A stretch of 64,000 nt of DNA. It comes from Ehretia macrophylla. Lineage: Eukaryota > Streptophyta > Magnoliopsida > Boraginales > Ehretiaceae. This document shows positions 23,690-35,741 of this stretch, one piece after another (position 1 is the first letter of the stretch; every line of letters starts with the position of its first letter). A model generated the notes under the pieces. The model saw nothing but the letters and a program-made list of their open reading frames with translations. It searched no databases and was not told where the DNA came from. The stretch lies in the NCBI GenBank assembly GCA_037974665.1, contig CM075765.1, positions 13,387,501 to 13,451,500 of the forward strand, written 5' to 3'. A program made the translations under genes and the position numbers.

Positions 23690-25148
23690 ATGGCTGATCA
23701 AAATTTGAATCAAAACCAAAATCAGGATCAAGTTGAAAGTAGAGAAATAGGCATTGTGAGGAGGAGCATAAAAGATTTTTCTACACCATAAGATTATGTT
23801 CCTCCACGAGCTATCACCTTACCTGAAACTGATGAAGGTTTTAAAATAAAGTCTCACATGATTTCAATGCGTCCCGTGTTCAACGGTCTTTCTAATGAAA
23901 ACCCATATGATCACATTAATACTTTTGTTCATATATGTAGATCGATCAATACTAGAACTGCCTCGGAAGAGGTTGTCAAAATTGAGATTGTTTCCTTATT
24001 CTTTAATGGGTCAAGCACAAATTTGGCTTTACAGATTACGTTCTGGTTCTATTACTTCTTGAGATCAATTGCAAAGAGAATTTCTTGAAATATTTTACTC
24101 TTCTTCAAAAACCAATGAATGTAGGAATCAATTAAATAATTTTTCTCAGTTACCTGGTGAGGTACTTCATGAGAGTTCGGACATATTTGAAACCTTAATT
24201 CATGAATGTCCACACCATACTATTCCAGATTGGCAATTAGCTCATAATTTCTATCAGGGGTTAAATGAGCATAATCAAAGTTTGCTCGATTCAGCTTGTA
24301 ATGGTTCACTTCTTGAAAAATCTCCAGAAGAAGCCACATAATTGTTCATAAAACTGAGCAACAATTCACGAAAGCGTACATCTTTATCTAGAGAAATGAG
24401 AGAAAGTGTAGGTTCAAATGATTACAATTCTTTGACATCAAAGATTGAAAATCTAACTCTTGCCTTGGAAAAAATGGTTAAAAGGAAAGAATCATTGCAT
24501 TTAGTTGATTCAGGTGAAGGTGTTCTTGCATCAAATCCCAATTCAATTTCAGAGCAAGCTTGTGCTGCTTATAGATATCCCCGTAATTATGATCTATTCT
24601 CTAACACTTATAATCCAGGTACATGAGATCATCCAAATTTACGGTGGGATCAAAATCGGGAAGATGTTCAACAACAAAGACCAAGAGGCTATCCACCAGG
24701 ATTTCATTCAGTACTACAAGGACAGGTACCTACAAGTTCTAATTCAGGTTCCAATTCTTATGGGACTACTTTTGAAGAACATGTTTTGAAAAAGCTTCAT
24801 AACTAGGAACCAACTATGCAACTGGTAAGTACACATACAAAGGCAATTGCTAACTTGGAAAGACAAATTGGGCAACTGGCTAACACAATTCAAAAAATGG
24901 AAGAAGGAACACTCCCTGCCCAACCAGATGGAAACCCAAAAGGTAAGGCCCATGTAGCATCTACAAGTCAAATAGTGGAGGATCTTCAAGCTATCACTAC
25001 ATTGCGAAGTGGTAAGAAAGTTGATAACAAGGTAAACATTGAAGCTTACGAAAGTGCAAGGCAAGCAAAACAAAAAGTCAAGTCTCAAGTTACTGTTGAT
25101 TCATCAAAAGAAACTGCAAATGAACCCGAAACTGTGATTTTACATTAA
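23690..25148 (+). pseudogene. Athila gag
   Basis: Starts at ATG 23690 (MADQNLNQNQ). The gag core is spread over frames 23858-24341 with IDFYFFLRSIAK-like, LNNFSQLPGE and the ECPHHTIPDWQL motif of Athila gag, then IENLTLALEKM and the coiled-coil ANLERQIGQLANTIQKM (24816-25148), ending with the LRSGK motif. Broken by stops at about 23789, 24339, 24624 and 24805, and by a frame change near 24060. It forms the particle core in the living family. Confidence 0.88.
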
Positions 25149-25157
25149 CAAATTCTA

Positions 25158-26123
25158 TTGATACTAAGTCCCAAGGCACCCTTTCCACAAGCATTAGGTA
25201 ATCCACCTAATAAAGAATCAAAAAGGAAAGAAATGCTTGAAACCTTTAAGCAAGTGAAAATCAATTTACCTCTATTAGAAATCATCAGACAAATTCCTAC
25301 TTATGCAAAATTTCTTAAAGACTTGTGCACTCAGAAAAGGAGGAATTCATCTTTGATCTCAAACAAAGTAAGATTGTCTGAAAAGGTAAGTAGCATTCTT
25401 ACTTCTCATGTTCCACCAAAATTGAAAGATCCAGGTGCATTTACTATTCCTTGTTATATTGGTAATCACGGTGTAGATCGTGCCCTTCTTGATTTAGGAA
25501 CTAGTGTGAATCTTTTCCCCTTTAATATTTTTGAACAGTTAGATATAGGAGAATTGAAACCTACTCCTGTCACCCTTCAATTGGCTGATAGATCACTTAG
25601 AATTCCTAGGGGCATGATTGAAGATGTTTTGATTAAAGTTGATGAATTTTATTTTCCTGTGGATTTTGTTGTGCTAGATATGGAACCAGGAGAAACTCAA
25701 AAGTACCAAACTCCAGTCATATTAGGGAGATCCTTCTTAACAACAGCTAATGCAAAAATTCACTATGCAACTGGAGAATTGAAGTTTACATTTGGAGATA
25801 TTAAGGTAAAACTGAATGTTGCTAATGCTGCTAGGTTTGCAGATGGAGATGATAGTCTTGAATATTTTATTCTTGATAAGATTGATCCATTAATTGAAGA
25901 GTCTTTTCTTAGTCTTATGCAAAAAAAAATTTTGGAGAATACTTTGAATGATGATGAAGTAGTGTTGAGTAGGTTTGAGGAGGAATCCGATAAATCTTTA
26001 GAAAACAATTTAAGATTTGATGAAAAACTTCAGGTTTGTGCAATAGAACCATCATTGACTCTTTCTAAAGAACCCATGCTTTCTTCTGTACAATCTCCTA
26101 CAATCTCAAGTACATTTTTCTAG
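25158..26123 (+). pseudogene. Athila aspartic protease region
   Basis: Open for 321 codons. FKQVKINLPLLEII and QIPTYAKFLKDLCT precede the protease with active-site LLDLGTSVNLFPF (DLGTS in place of DLGAS), then ELKPTPVTLQLADRS, GMIEDVLIKVD and VILGRSFLTTANA. It is separated from gag by a stop at 25146-25148 and from RT by one at 26121-26123. The motif set is characteristic of Athila, and no catalytic loss is seen here. Confidence 0.88.
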
Positions 26124-26159
26124 GGTCAGATCAAACAGTTCCAGCCAGTATTGCTTCTA

Positions 26160-28090
26160 ACCTTTCTCTGAAACAGGAAGCTAAACTTGTAGATGTTTTG
26201 TCTAAGAATAAGGAAGCGTTAGGCTGGACTGTTACAGACCTTAAAGGAATAGATCCCTCATTTTCCATGCATAAGATTAATTTGGAAGAAGGAGCCAAGA
26301 CATCTAGAGAGATGCAACGTAAGTTGAACCCGAACATGAGGAAAGTTGTAAAGAAAGAAATAGTGAAAGTGTTAGATGCAGGTATCATTTATCCTATTTC
26401 GGATAGTAAATGGGTTAATCCTATACAAGTTGTACCTAAGAAATCAGGAATTACTATGGTGACAAATGATAAAGGTGAATTGGTACCTACCCGCGCCATT
26501 ATTGAATGGCGTGTGTGTATTGATTATAGGAAACTTAATGCTGCAACAAGAAATGATCATTTTCCTTTACCATTCATTGATCAAATTTTGGACAGGTTGG
26601 TGGGACAAGGTTATTACTGTTTTCTTGACGGGTACTCGGGATATAATCAGATCCCTGTGGACCCTGAAGATCAGGAAAAGACAACTTTTACATGTCCTTT
26701 TGGCACGTTTGCTTATAGAAGAATGCCTTTTGGCCTTTGTAATGCACCAGCTACTTTCCAATGCTGCATGATGTATATTTTCACTGATATGATGGATGAA
26801 TTTGTTGAAGTCTTCATGGATGACTTTTTTATCTTTGGTTCTTCATTTGACACTTGTTTGAATAATCTTTCTTTGGTGTTGAAAAGATGTCAGGAATCTA
26901 ATCTCATACTTAGCTAGGAGAAAAGTCATTTTATGGTTCAAGAAGAAATTGTTCTAGGACACATTATATCCAAGGAAGGAGTTCGGGTTGATAAAGCGAA
27001 GGTTGATATTATCTCAAATCTTCCTCGTCCTGCAAATGTCAAACAGGTAAGATCGTTCCTTGGACATGCTGGTTTCTACCGACGATTTATAAAGGATTTT
27101 AGTAAGATTTCTAGACCTTTATCAAATTTGTTGGCACAAGATACTCCATTTCAGTTTAATGAAAAATGTGTAACTGCTTTTGAAACACTGAAAAATGCAA
27201 TTTCCACTGCTCTAGTGATTCAATCACCGGACTACTCTCTTCCTTTTGAGATTACGTGTAATGCTTCGAATTATGCCATAGGAGCTGTATTAGGTCAACG
27301 CAAGGATCGTGTTCCTTGTGTGATCTATTACACCAGCCAAACTTTGGATGATGCCCAGAAAAGCTATACCACCGCAGAGAAAGAATTGATTGCTATAGTT
27401 TTTGCATTAGAAAAATTTCGGTCTTATGTGTTAGGGTCAAAAATAATTATTTATTCTGACCACTCGGCATTAAGATACCTGTTGGAAAAGAAAGATGTTA
27501 AACCTAGACTTATTCGATGGTTGTTATTAATTCAAGAATTTGATTTAACAATCAAAGATAAGAAAGGTCGGGAAAATGTAGTTACTGATCATCTGTCACG
27601 AATTGTAACTCAGGAAATAGAAAATGAATTACCCTTGAGAGATACATTTCTTGACAAACAATTACTGCTAATTTCTGCTCCTAAACTTCCTTGGTATGCT
27701 CATATTGTGAATTATCTTGTAGTAGGTAAAATACCCAAGGAGTGGAACAAGGCTGAGAGATGTCGATTTTTCTCAATAGCAAAGCATTATTTCTGGGAAA
27801 ATCCTCATTTGTTCCGTATTTGTTCTGATCAAATTATTCGCAGATGCGTACCAGAGTCTGAACAGCTAAGCATCATGTCATTTTGTCATTCGCAGGAATG
27901 TGGAGGACACTTTGGAGGACAACGGACAACTATCAAAATCCTGCAAAGTGGATTTTATTGGCCCATATTAATCAAGGATGCTCATGATTTTTGCAAAGCA
28001 TATAAAAGATGCCAAAAGACAGGTAACATGGGAAATAGGGATATGATGCCCTTAAATCCCATCTTGGTTTGTGAACTTTTTGATGTCTAG
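26160..28090 (+). pseudogene. Athila RT, RNase H and integrase zinc domain
   Basis: RT frame 26198-26917 has VVPKKSGITMV, VCIDYRKLNAAT, FPLPFIDQILDRL, the FMDDFFIFG active site and FGLCNAPATFQ. A TAG at 26915-26917 stands for the expected Trp of the WEK/CHF motif; the frame continues in phase at 26933 with [24 protein letters not shown], then RNase H with [29 protein letters not shown] and SDHSALRYL, a chromovirus-free linker, and the integrase HHCC-like region GGHFGGQRT...FCKAYKRCQ. The first RNase H aspartate is Asn (codon 27260-27262) and one zinc Cys looks replaced by Tyr. A second TAG at 28088-28090 also replaces a conserved Trp. Confidence 0.92.
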
Positions 28091-28937
28091 GGTATGACTT
28101 CATGGGTCCTTTCCCAATCTCCTTTGGTTTTCAATACATTTTGGTTAGTGTTGATTATGTGTCTAAGTGGATTGAAGCAATTGCAACTAGGACTAATGAT
28201 CACACTGTTGTGATGAAAGTCATAAAAGAAAATATTTTCTGTCGGTTTGGAATTCAAGAGTCATTATTAGTGACGGTTGAAGTCATTTCATTCACCGAAA
28301 TTTTGAAAATTTGTTGAACAAATACTCAGTCATTCATAAGGTTGCAACTTCATATCACCCACAAACTAGTGGACATGTTTAGGTTTCTAATAGGAAAATT
28401 AAATCAATCCTTGAAAAGACAGTTAGACCTGATAGGAAGGATTGGTCCACTAGGTTAAATGATGCACTTTGGGCATATAGAACTGCATATAAAACTCTCA
28501 TAGGTATATCACCTTTTCGTTTAGTTTTTGGAAAACCATGTCATTTACTTGTTGAATTACAACATAAGTCTTACTGGGCAATTATAATTGTGAATTTTGA
28601 CTTGTATAAAGTTGGTGAAAACCGGTTGCTCCATCTAAATGAACTTGAATAGATGCGTTTAGAGGCATATGAAAATGCCAAGATTTATAGTGAGAAAATG
28701 AAGACAACGCATGATAAAATGATTATTCAGAAGTCATTTATTCCTGGAGAAGATGTGTGGTTATTTAATTCTAAGTTACGATTGTTTCCAGGAAAATTGA
28801 GGTCTAGATGGGATGGACCATTTGAGGTTGAACAAGTTTTTCTGTATGGGGTTGTCAAGATAAAAGATAAAACAAATGGGAAAACTATGTTTGTAAATGG
28901 ACAAAGGCTAAAACCAGCGATGCGGTTAAAGAATTAG
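28091..28937 (+). pseudogene. Athila integrase core and C-terminal domain
   Basis: DFMGPFPISFG (shifted near 28095), YILVSVDYVSKWIEAIAT, IFCRFGIQ, then a frame change near 28275 and VATSYHPQTSGHV with a stop at 28381, [12 protein letters not shown] and [10 protein letters not shown]. After a stop at 28651 the C-terminal domain reads PGEDVWLFNSKLRLFPGKL, SRWDGPFEV and NGQRLKP. The family joins element DNA to the chromosome; this copy cannot be translated as one protein. Confidence 0.88.
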
Positions 28938-29499
28938 GGTAAAGAGTCAATTGAACTTAGGAATCCAATCCCTGCAGAGTAACAATTTCAATATGACTCT
29001 GTCTGGTTGAAGACATTAAACTTAGCGCTCTTAGGAGGCAACCTATGGATTCTCGAGGTATTAGGGATTAATTTTTATTTTTTGTCATTTATTTATTTTT
29101 TTCATACCAAATGAGTCTTTCTCCAGCTTAAAGTAGTTTGGGTTTTAACCCTGGGAAGCACTCATAAAGGTATAAATGTCATGATACTAGTGGTCACTGT
29201 AAGTTTTCTGTATGCGGTTGTCTGAACAGTGCAACTCTGTCTAACAGTACTTGCCACTCCACCAGCTTAATGTAGTTTGGGTCTGTTGGGCTTTACTTGA
29301 TAAGGTAGCTAAGAGTGAGAGCATTCACCAGACGGTATTGTCTGTAACGTAAAACCCCACTATATTGTTCTTGACCCTGTGGAACTAGCTATGGCCCCAT
29401 GTGAGTACCAAAGGAAAGTATTGGATGGCATGAACACAGAAATCTCTGGAAGAGCTAGTCCCTTAATTTTAACTTCTTTTTAAAAAAAAAAAAAAATAA

Positions 29500-29540
<41 letters not shown>

Positions 29541-30947
29541 ATTGCCCGAAGGCGTTAAACTACGACACTTAACTGTATGTGTATGTCTTGTTGGCTGACA
29601 TTAAATGGTTCCAGTGCCCATTCCCGGTTAGAAGGAAAACTCTGACAATTTGTATGACGCGCTCATCCTAAATGGGTAGGAGGATGGGTACACAGTGGCA
29701 ACATTCGGTAGTGACTGTCTGAGGATAAAACAGGGTGCTATTTGTACTAAGGTGAGTGTCTCACATGAACCCAAGTGATCTCTGGGTTATCTAGGATTTT
29801 GTGGCGGTAACATTCCAAGGTTTGTCCTAAATGTTGTCGCTTGGTTACCAATTAGCTTTAAATTGGTGTTAACCTCAACATTAGGAGGTCTTTTGCCACC
29901 GTTATGGAAATAGTGGCTCTCATGGTATTTGAGAGAAAGATAACTTATACCATTCTAAGGGACATGTGATACGTGATTCATCACCTCTGCTTCGGCCAGT
30001 TCTTACGCTATGGCGGGTAGATTTACTATCTAGATTTTGATGTCATTCATTTGGTGTTCGGATGTGGTTTACTTTGTTGCATAGGTATGTAACTGAAATA
30101 GGGTTGGGAACCTATTTTTGCATTTCCCAGGCTTCTAGTGTTGCCTTTCAAACTGGCGGACAACTCTTCGTTAAGTTGTTGAACTCTAAATTTAGTCTAA
30201 ACTCAAATATTCTTAAATTAAATCTGGATCCAACTGTTTTTTTTGGAAACATATTTAAGGTTTGAATCTTGATGGATGACTATTGGTTGGTGTTTATTTG
30301 TATATTCTTACACTTGGTTTTTCCTAGGATGTTTGAGTGGTATAAAATTCATGTACTTTTTTTTTCTCTTGTACCAATTTTATTTTATGTAAAAAAAAAA
30401 CATTTAAATTTTTTTTAAAAAAAAATAGTGTAGTCTTGTAGAAAATAGATTTGAGGAAGATTCTATCTTCCTATTTTGTGATTTTATTTTATTATTGTAA
30501 AACAAAAAAAAAAAAGAGTCGGAAAGACCACGCTCGAGTGCACCTAATCCCCTAATCGAGCGCCTTCAACCATAGCAGACGTGTTTTAAAACCCTACTTG
30601 CTTCATTTTTCTCCTCATTCATCTTCACCACCCCATCCGTCTCTCTCTCACTCTTAAAAAAAAATTCCAATTTCATTTCTTTACTACTGCATAATGATGT
30701 TTAAGACTCTCATGAATAATCAATTTGCCATGATTGTGTACTCGTTTGCAAGTGTATTCATCATTTATCTTTTTCTTATCTATCTCTTTATCAAGTGGGA
30801 TCATAGGCATGTTAGAAATGATTGAAGTCAATCATGCATTCCCCAGATGAGGAGATAATTTTATGTTGTTGTACTTTCATTTTCGTGTTTGTAATCTTTT
30901 AATATTTAATAAAATGTTGTGTGGTTTGTTTCTTTATTTATAGTATT

Positions 30948-30984
<37 letters not shown>

Positions 30985-31276
30985 TTATATATATGTTAAG
31001 ATTTTAATTTGCTATATTTTTGTTAAATAATGTATATATTTATGTATATATATATGTTAGCCTGCTATATATGTATATAATATTATTAATTTAAAAATAA
31101 AAAAAAATCGCAGCAGGGCGCTCGAGCGCCTGCAAGTGCAGTCGGGGCTTAGGTTTTAGGCCCCGATTACAACAGCAATATAAACATAAAAACCACCCCC
31201 ACCCATGAAAATCACCCCCAAAACATCACCAAAAACCTTCCCCACCCCAAAACCACTACGGATCTGCAACCCAAGG
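28938..31276 (+). other. Athila pol-to-ORF3 spacer
   Basis: About 2.3 kb without a coding domain. It includes two related blocks with CCAGCTTAA-GTAGTTTGGG (29122, 29259), (TA)n repeats at 29500-29540 and 30953-30980, poly-A/T tracts, and CTCGAG-centred motifs at about 30533 and a perfect 14-bp palindrome GGCGCTCGAGCGCC at 31117-31130. Its last part (31180-31275) is a C-rich, A-rich leader ending in a consensus splice donor. Confidence 0.6.
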
Positions 31277-31877
31277 TGAGTTTTCATTCTTTTTATCTTA
31301 TTTTTGCATTTTTTTTAGCTTTATTTCAAATTTATGTGTATGTATATGTTTATATATGTATGTATATACGCATTGTTGAAGCTTTTATGTTGATATTTAT
31401 TACTTGTTTATGGTTTATTGTTGTTCTATAGCTTCCAATCTTAGTTTTGGTATGATTTTTTTTTTCTGATTTATGTATGTATATATGTATGTATATGTGT
31501 ATGTATACGTGTAGGTATATGAGTATGTATATGGAATTTAGTTAAATTTTAGTTTTAAATTTTCAGTTTATATATTTTTTAATTTAAAAAAAAAAACCAA
31601 AAATAAAAAAATAAAAAATAAAAAATTCAAAAATTCAAACACATTTTCAGATTAATGTACATGTTTTTTTCTTGTTGCCCTAGGTATAGGATTTATATAT
31701 TGTGTTACTGTTTGAGGATTTGAGCGTATGGCTAGTCGATTGTGTGTTGTTAAGGGTGATTTTATGGTTGTTAATAGGTGTTGTTTGAATAAACAGTTTT
31801 TACGTAAAAAAAAAAACAAAACTTGTTTTGTGTTTTTCATTTTTTTTTCTGATTTAGTTTTTTTGTTTATTATTTAG
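31276..31877 (+). other. Possible intron before Athila ORF3
   Basis: Donor CCCAAG/GTGAGT (GT at 31276) and acceptor TTATTATTTAG (AG ending 31877), three bases before the ORF3 ATG at 31881. The enclosed ~600 bp is T-rich, as plant introns are. Spliced expression of the third ORF is known or proposed for env-like retroelements; here it is inferred from sites only. Confidence 0.5.
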
Positions 31878-31880
31878 ACT

Positions 31881-32909
31881 ATGGCTCCAAAAAAACAGAG
31901 ATTGTCATTGACTGCAAGACTTGAGAATGCTCAAATTGAGGCTGAAACTGATTTTTCGGATGTTTTGAGGGCTTCTGAAGGTGGGCAACGTGTTTTTGAT
32001 TATTTTGAGGGATAATTTCTTAATTGCATTCTACACTCACCTTTTGATGATGTTATTATTTTTTCTAATCGCATTCGACCTTTTTATGAGCATCTTTCTT
32101 ATGATGATGGTACATTTAGTGCGTCAGTTGATGGTTTTGACTTTACATTTACTACTGCTGATATCATGACTATACTGTGCGGACATGAATTTTTTTATGT
32201 GGAAAATACGGATTTTCCTGCTAGAACTATAGATTTAGAAATTGCTACGAACTTGTGTAGGGGTCCGGTTCTTGGACATGGTGTAGGTATAAAAAGATCT
32301 TCCCTTCTGAGGGATATGTGGTTAACAGATATCATTGTTAAAAAGAACATTTGCCCATATGGTCATGATCAAGAGAGAACAAAAGTTGTTTTACAGGTTT
32401 TATATTGGATTTATCAAGGTGCTCTTTTTGATGTTGGGGCTACAATTGGGGAAAATATGATAAGTCTTAAAGACCACATGATGAGGTTTGATGCTACATC
32501 TATACTTCATTTTCCTCGATTGATTGTTTTTTTACTTCAACGGTTTAATTTTCATTTTTCACCTGATGAGCCATTCATAGATCTCCCTATTATTTCGTAT
32601 GGTGAATCGGAGTTCACAAAGAGTCTTAAACATTTGGAGCGAGCTGTTCGAAAGATGCCCTTAGCATTAAATGTTCCACGGCCCTCTTTTCAACCTACTG
32701 AAGGCGCCACTTCTTCACAACAACGGGGTAATCAGTTTGAAGAATCTTTGATGGAAATGATGTATAGAGAGATGCAGACGATGAATACTAACCTTAATGC
32801 ACTGAATACTAAAGTTGATGGATTGCAAGAGGATGTTACTGCTTTAAGAGCTGACGTTGCTTTCTTGAGAGGTTCGAGAGCAGATCCTCAGCAGTCACCT
32901 CCACAATAA
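31881..32909 (+). pseudogene. Athila third ORF (PF20167-like), one premature stop
   Basis: ATG at 31881 (MAPKKQRLSL), 343 codons including the final stop, with one in-frame TAA at 32013-32015 after residue 44. After it the frame is open with NRIRPFYEHLSYDDGTF, ADIMTILCG, DMWLTDIIVKK and LQVLYWIYQGALFD, then a C-terminal predicted coiled coil, LNALNTKVDGLQEDVTALRA. The architecture resembles the plant-retrotransposon-specific domain found after pol or in env position of Athila/Ogre-like elements. I see no clear transmembrane segment, so it should not be called an envelope protein on this evidence. Role unknown. Confidence 0.75.
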
Positions 32910-34175
32910 CTCAGATGACGTGCTTTCTCTTTTATTTCAGTTTATACTTTTTATTTTATTTTTCTTTAGAATATTTTAGTTTTTATTTAAAACTCACGAC
33001 TAATATTGGTTTTTGAGATTTTGTTTAACAATTCTTCTTTCAGAAGTTTTTGAGGTACATTGCATGGATTATTTATCAGGTTGTATCTTTCTTTTTCCTT
33101 TACATTACATAGTTTTTCTTTCATTGAGGGCAATGTAAGCCTCGGGTTTGAAGAGAATGAAAAAGTTGATCACATCCTGATATACAAAATTTCAAAAAAA
33201 TTCAAAACTTTTACTTCACTTATTCATGATAATTAAAATTAAGTGGTTAATTGTTGAAATATGGTTAGATTATGATAAGATATTTGAATTAACTATGAAT
33301 TTAGAATGGAAAAATGATTAGCCACTAAGATTTGAGTTTGTATCTAGATTTTTTTTGAAACCTTATTAACTATTATTACATCCCAACAGCATCACATGAT
33401 TCAATTAAAGGTTTTTGATTAATTATCAAAAAATGAGTAGATTGAGGTGTTTTTAATGTGAGATGTTATGTTTTATTAAAATTTAACTTATTTTTCTAGA
33501 TTGGTATACTCCTTTGAAAAAAAAATGTATATATTTTAAAAAAAAAATGTGTATAGATGACTCATTCAACGTCATATCAAAAGTGTTGATTCAGGAAACA
33601 AAGGCATAAAATGAATTTATAACAAATGTTTTCTTCTAACCATTTTTGAGCATTTTTGCTATGAAAAAGCTATCAATAAAAATCCTACCAGACAAGCCTT
33701 CTTTCATCATACACAATTCAACCAAAGAGAGGCAATACTTCAATGAACCTATTGAATCAAGTAAACAGCTACCATTCGAGTCATCTATTCTAAAAAAGAA
33801 AAAATATATATATAAAAAAATCTAAGGGAGTGTTACATGATTTGGAAGGTAGTCGAGTTTTAACATTTCATGACTATCCATAGAAAGTATTTTCGATTTT
33901 ACAAATTTTGTGTGATTAATTTATCTACCTCTTAATTGAGTTACAAGTGCTTAAAAAGGCTCAAAGGATTTTTGTAATTAAGTTGTTTTCTATTATTTTG
34001 GATACAAAACGATTTCTTGGGGTGAAATTGTTTGGAAGACAAACTCATTATTAATCTTGAAAATTATAAAATCTAACTGTATGAATACATTGACAGCTTA
34101 GATTTAATATTTTTGAATCTATAAAGTAGTTGATGCCTTTACTTGAGGACAAGCAAATAATGGGTTTGAGGAGGT
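32910..34175 (+). other. Athila 3' non-coding region and polypurine tract
   Basis: No coding domain. AT-rich, with GAGGGCAATGTAAGCCTCGGG at about 33127-33147. It ends with CTTGAGGACAAGCAA and the purine-rich GGGTTTGAGGAGG immediately before the 3' LTR, the expected start site for plus-strand synthesis. Confidence 0.65.
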
Positions 34176-35741
34176 TGATAAATCCATATTTTTACTAATT
34201 TTAACCCATCGAATCATGAATATTGCATTATTATTTCAAGTTTAATTGTATATTTTACACAATTTGAGTGCAATATAGGTTTTTAAGAAGAAACAGCAGA
34301 AATGGCCACAAAAATCAACATTTGGAGCAAATATTCGGCGCAACACTGAAGAAAAATGGTAAAACAACTTCAAAACGAGCAATTCAAGATTGAATTTGGC
34401 TAAACCGAGTGCGGAAATGGATTCAGGACACTGAAAAACCTTGAAATAGATATGGTCAACTTTTTGGTCAACGGTCAATGGCCAAAGTCAACCGAGCCGG
34501 TCGAAGTCAAAGTTCACCTATCACAGCCAGATAGGCGCTCGAGCGCCCTTTTTCCGCACTCGAGCACCACTTTTTAAAAATGACAAACAAATGAACGGCA
34601 GAATGCGGACGAAAAAGGACATAAAAAATATAAAAATAAACAGTGCAAAAGGGCGCTTGAGCGCGCTTGATTGGCACTCGAGCGCCCTCCTGAAATGTTG
34701 CCTATAAATACCACGGTTTTCATTGTTGAAAACCGTACCATTTTTATCTCCTAGCTTAATTTCTACTATTTTAGTGTTTGTGAAGTGAGTTGTGAGTGCT
34801 TTAATTACTATTTTTAGTTGTGTGCAAAGTTTTAATCCCGAGGGGAGGGTCTAGTGAGCCATCAGCATATCGAAATCATACCGGTCTACCGAAATTCGTT
34901 TAGCACGATAAGTATTCTTTGATTTTGGTTTTCGTTATGATTTCTTGTACTTTAAAGTTTATCATAGCACACTAGACCCGAGATTTAGGGTAGTACGTGT
35001 GAGGTTACTCTTGTACATATGTCTTGATTCAGATTTATTAAAGTCTCGTATTTTTATTTCTAAGTATTCTTTGATTAATTATACGTATACTTGTAGTTAT
35101 GTTATATTTAATTGAAAGTACATATACGCCCAGTTTTGTAAACCAGTGGCAATACGAGACTATCTCAGATGGATTCTAGTCTGGTTGTACCGACACCTCC
35201 AGGTTATATAAGTGAAAGATTAATTGAGAGATTGGATATCGTTAAGTTGTACCAATACATCCAGTCTTGCTAATTAATTAATCTTATTACTTACGTAATT
35301 AAAGGCTCATTTTAGTAGTGGGAGCTTGTAGCCCTATTTCTGAATGACTTAACTTTTAATCTGAATTAGTAACTTTGTGCTTGTGTATACTGAGCTATAA
35401 TCACCCTGAATCATCCCTTTGGATTATCAGTGTTGAGTGTTATGATTCTTCAATTTAGTACTTTTGATTAATTCACTTTTGAATCTCGTTATTAATGTAT
35501 CTTTGGACATTTTGTAGACATTTCTTGGACTTAATTTACCGTACTTTTGGACTTTTGGACTTAATCAAACTTACCCGTGACGGGAGATAGTCAAACAATT
35601 CTAAATTAAAGACTTAACTTAACTTGATAACCCAATCTCCGTGGATCGACCCTCTACTCGCCACAGCTAGAGGTAATTCAAGGTAATCAATATTTTCAAT
35701 CATTTACCCTTACTATTTTTGAGCGCAAAATGACATGATCA
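34176..35741 (+). repeat. Athila 3' LTR
   Basis: 1566 bp, TGATAAATCC...ATGATCA, with TATAAATA at 34703-34710 and two copies of ACTTTTGG (35543-35558) instead of four. GC-rich CTCGAG motifs here keep more CpG than the 5' copy. Confidence 0.95.

Larger units (their letters stand above)
21818..35741 (+). mobile_element. Athila-type LTR retrotransposon, 13.9 kb
   Basis: Complete by structure: LTRs at 21818-23407 and 34176-35741, target duplication TCCAC at 21813-21817 and 35742-35746, primer site at 23413-23430, then gag, protease, RT, RNase H, integrase, a long spacer, a third ORF and a GA-rich polypurine region before the 3' LTR. The tRNA-Asp-type primer site, the gag/protease style and the extra ORF after pol are Athila features. 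The LTRs differ at about 12 of the first ~190 aligned bases by eye, so it is not recent. Every coding region has stops or shifts. Confidence 0.95.

Noticed and set aside
26131..26388. 85-codon minus-strand frame in Athila pol
   Set aside because: Shadow of the RT frame on the plus strand.
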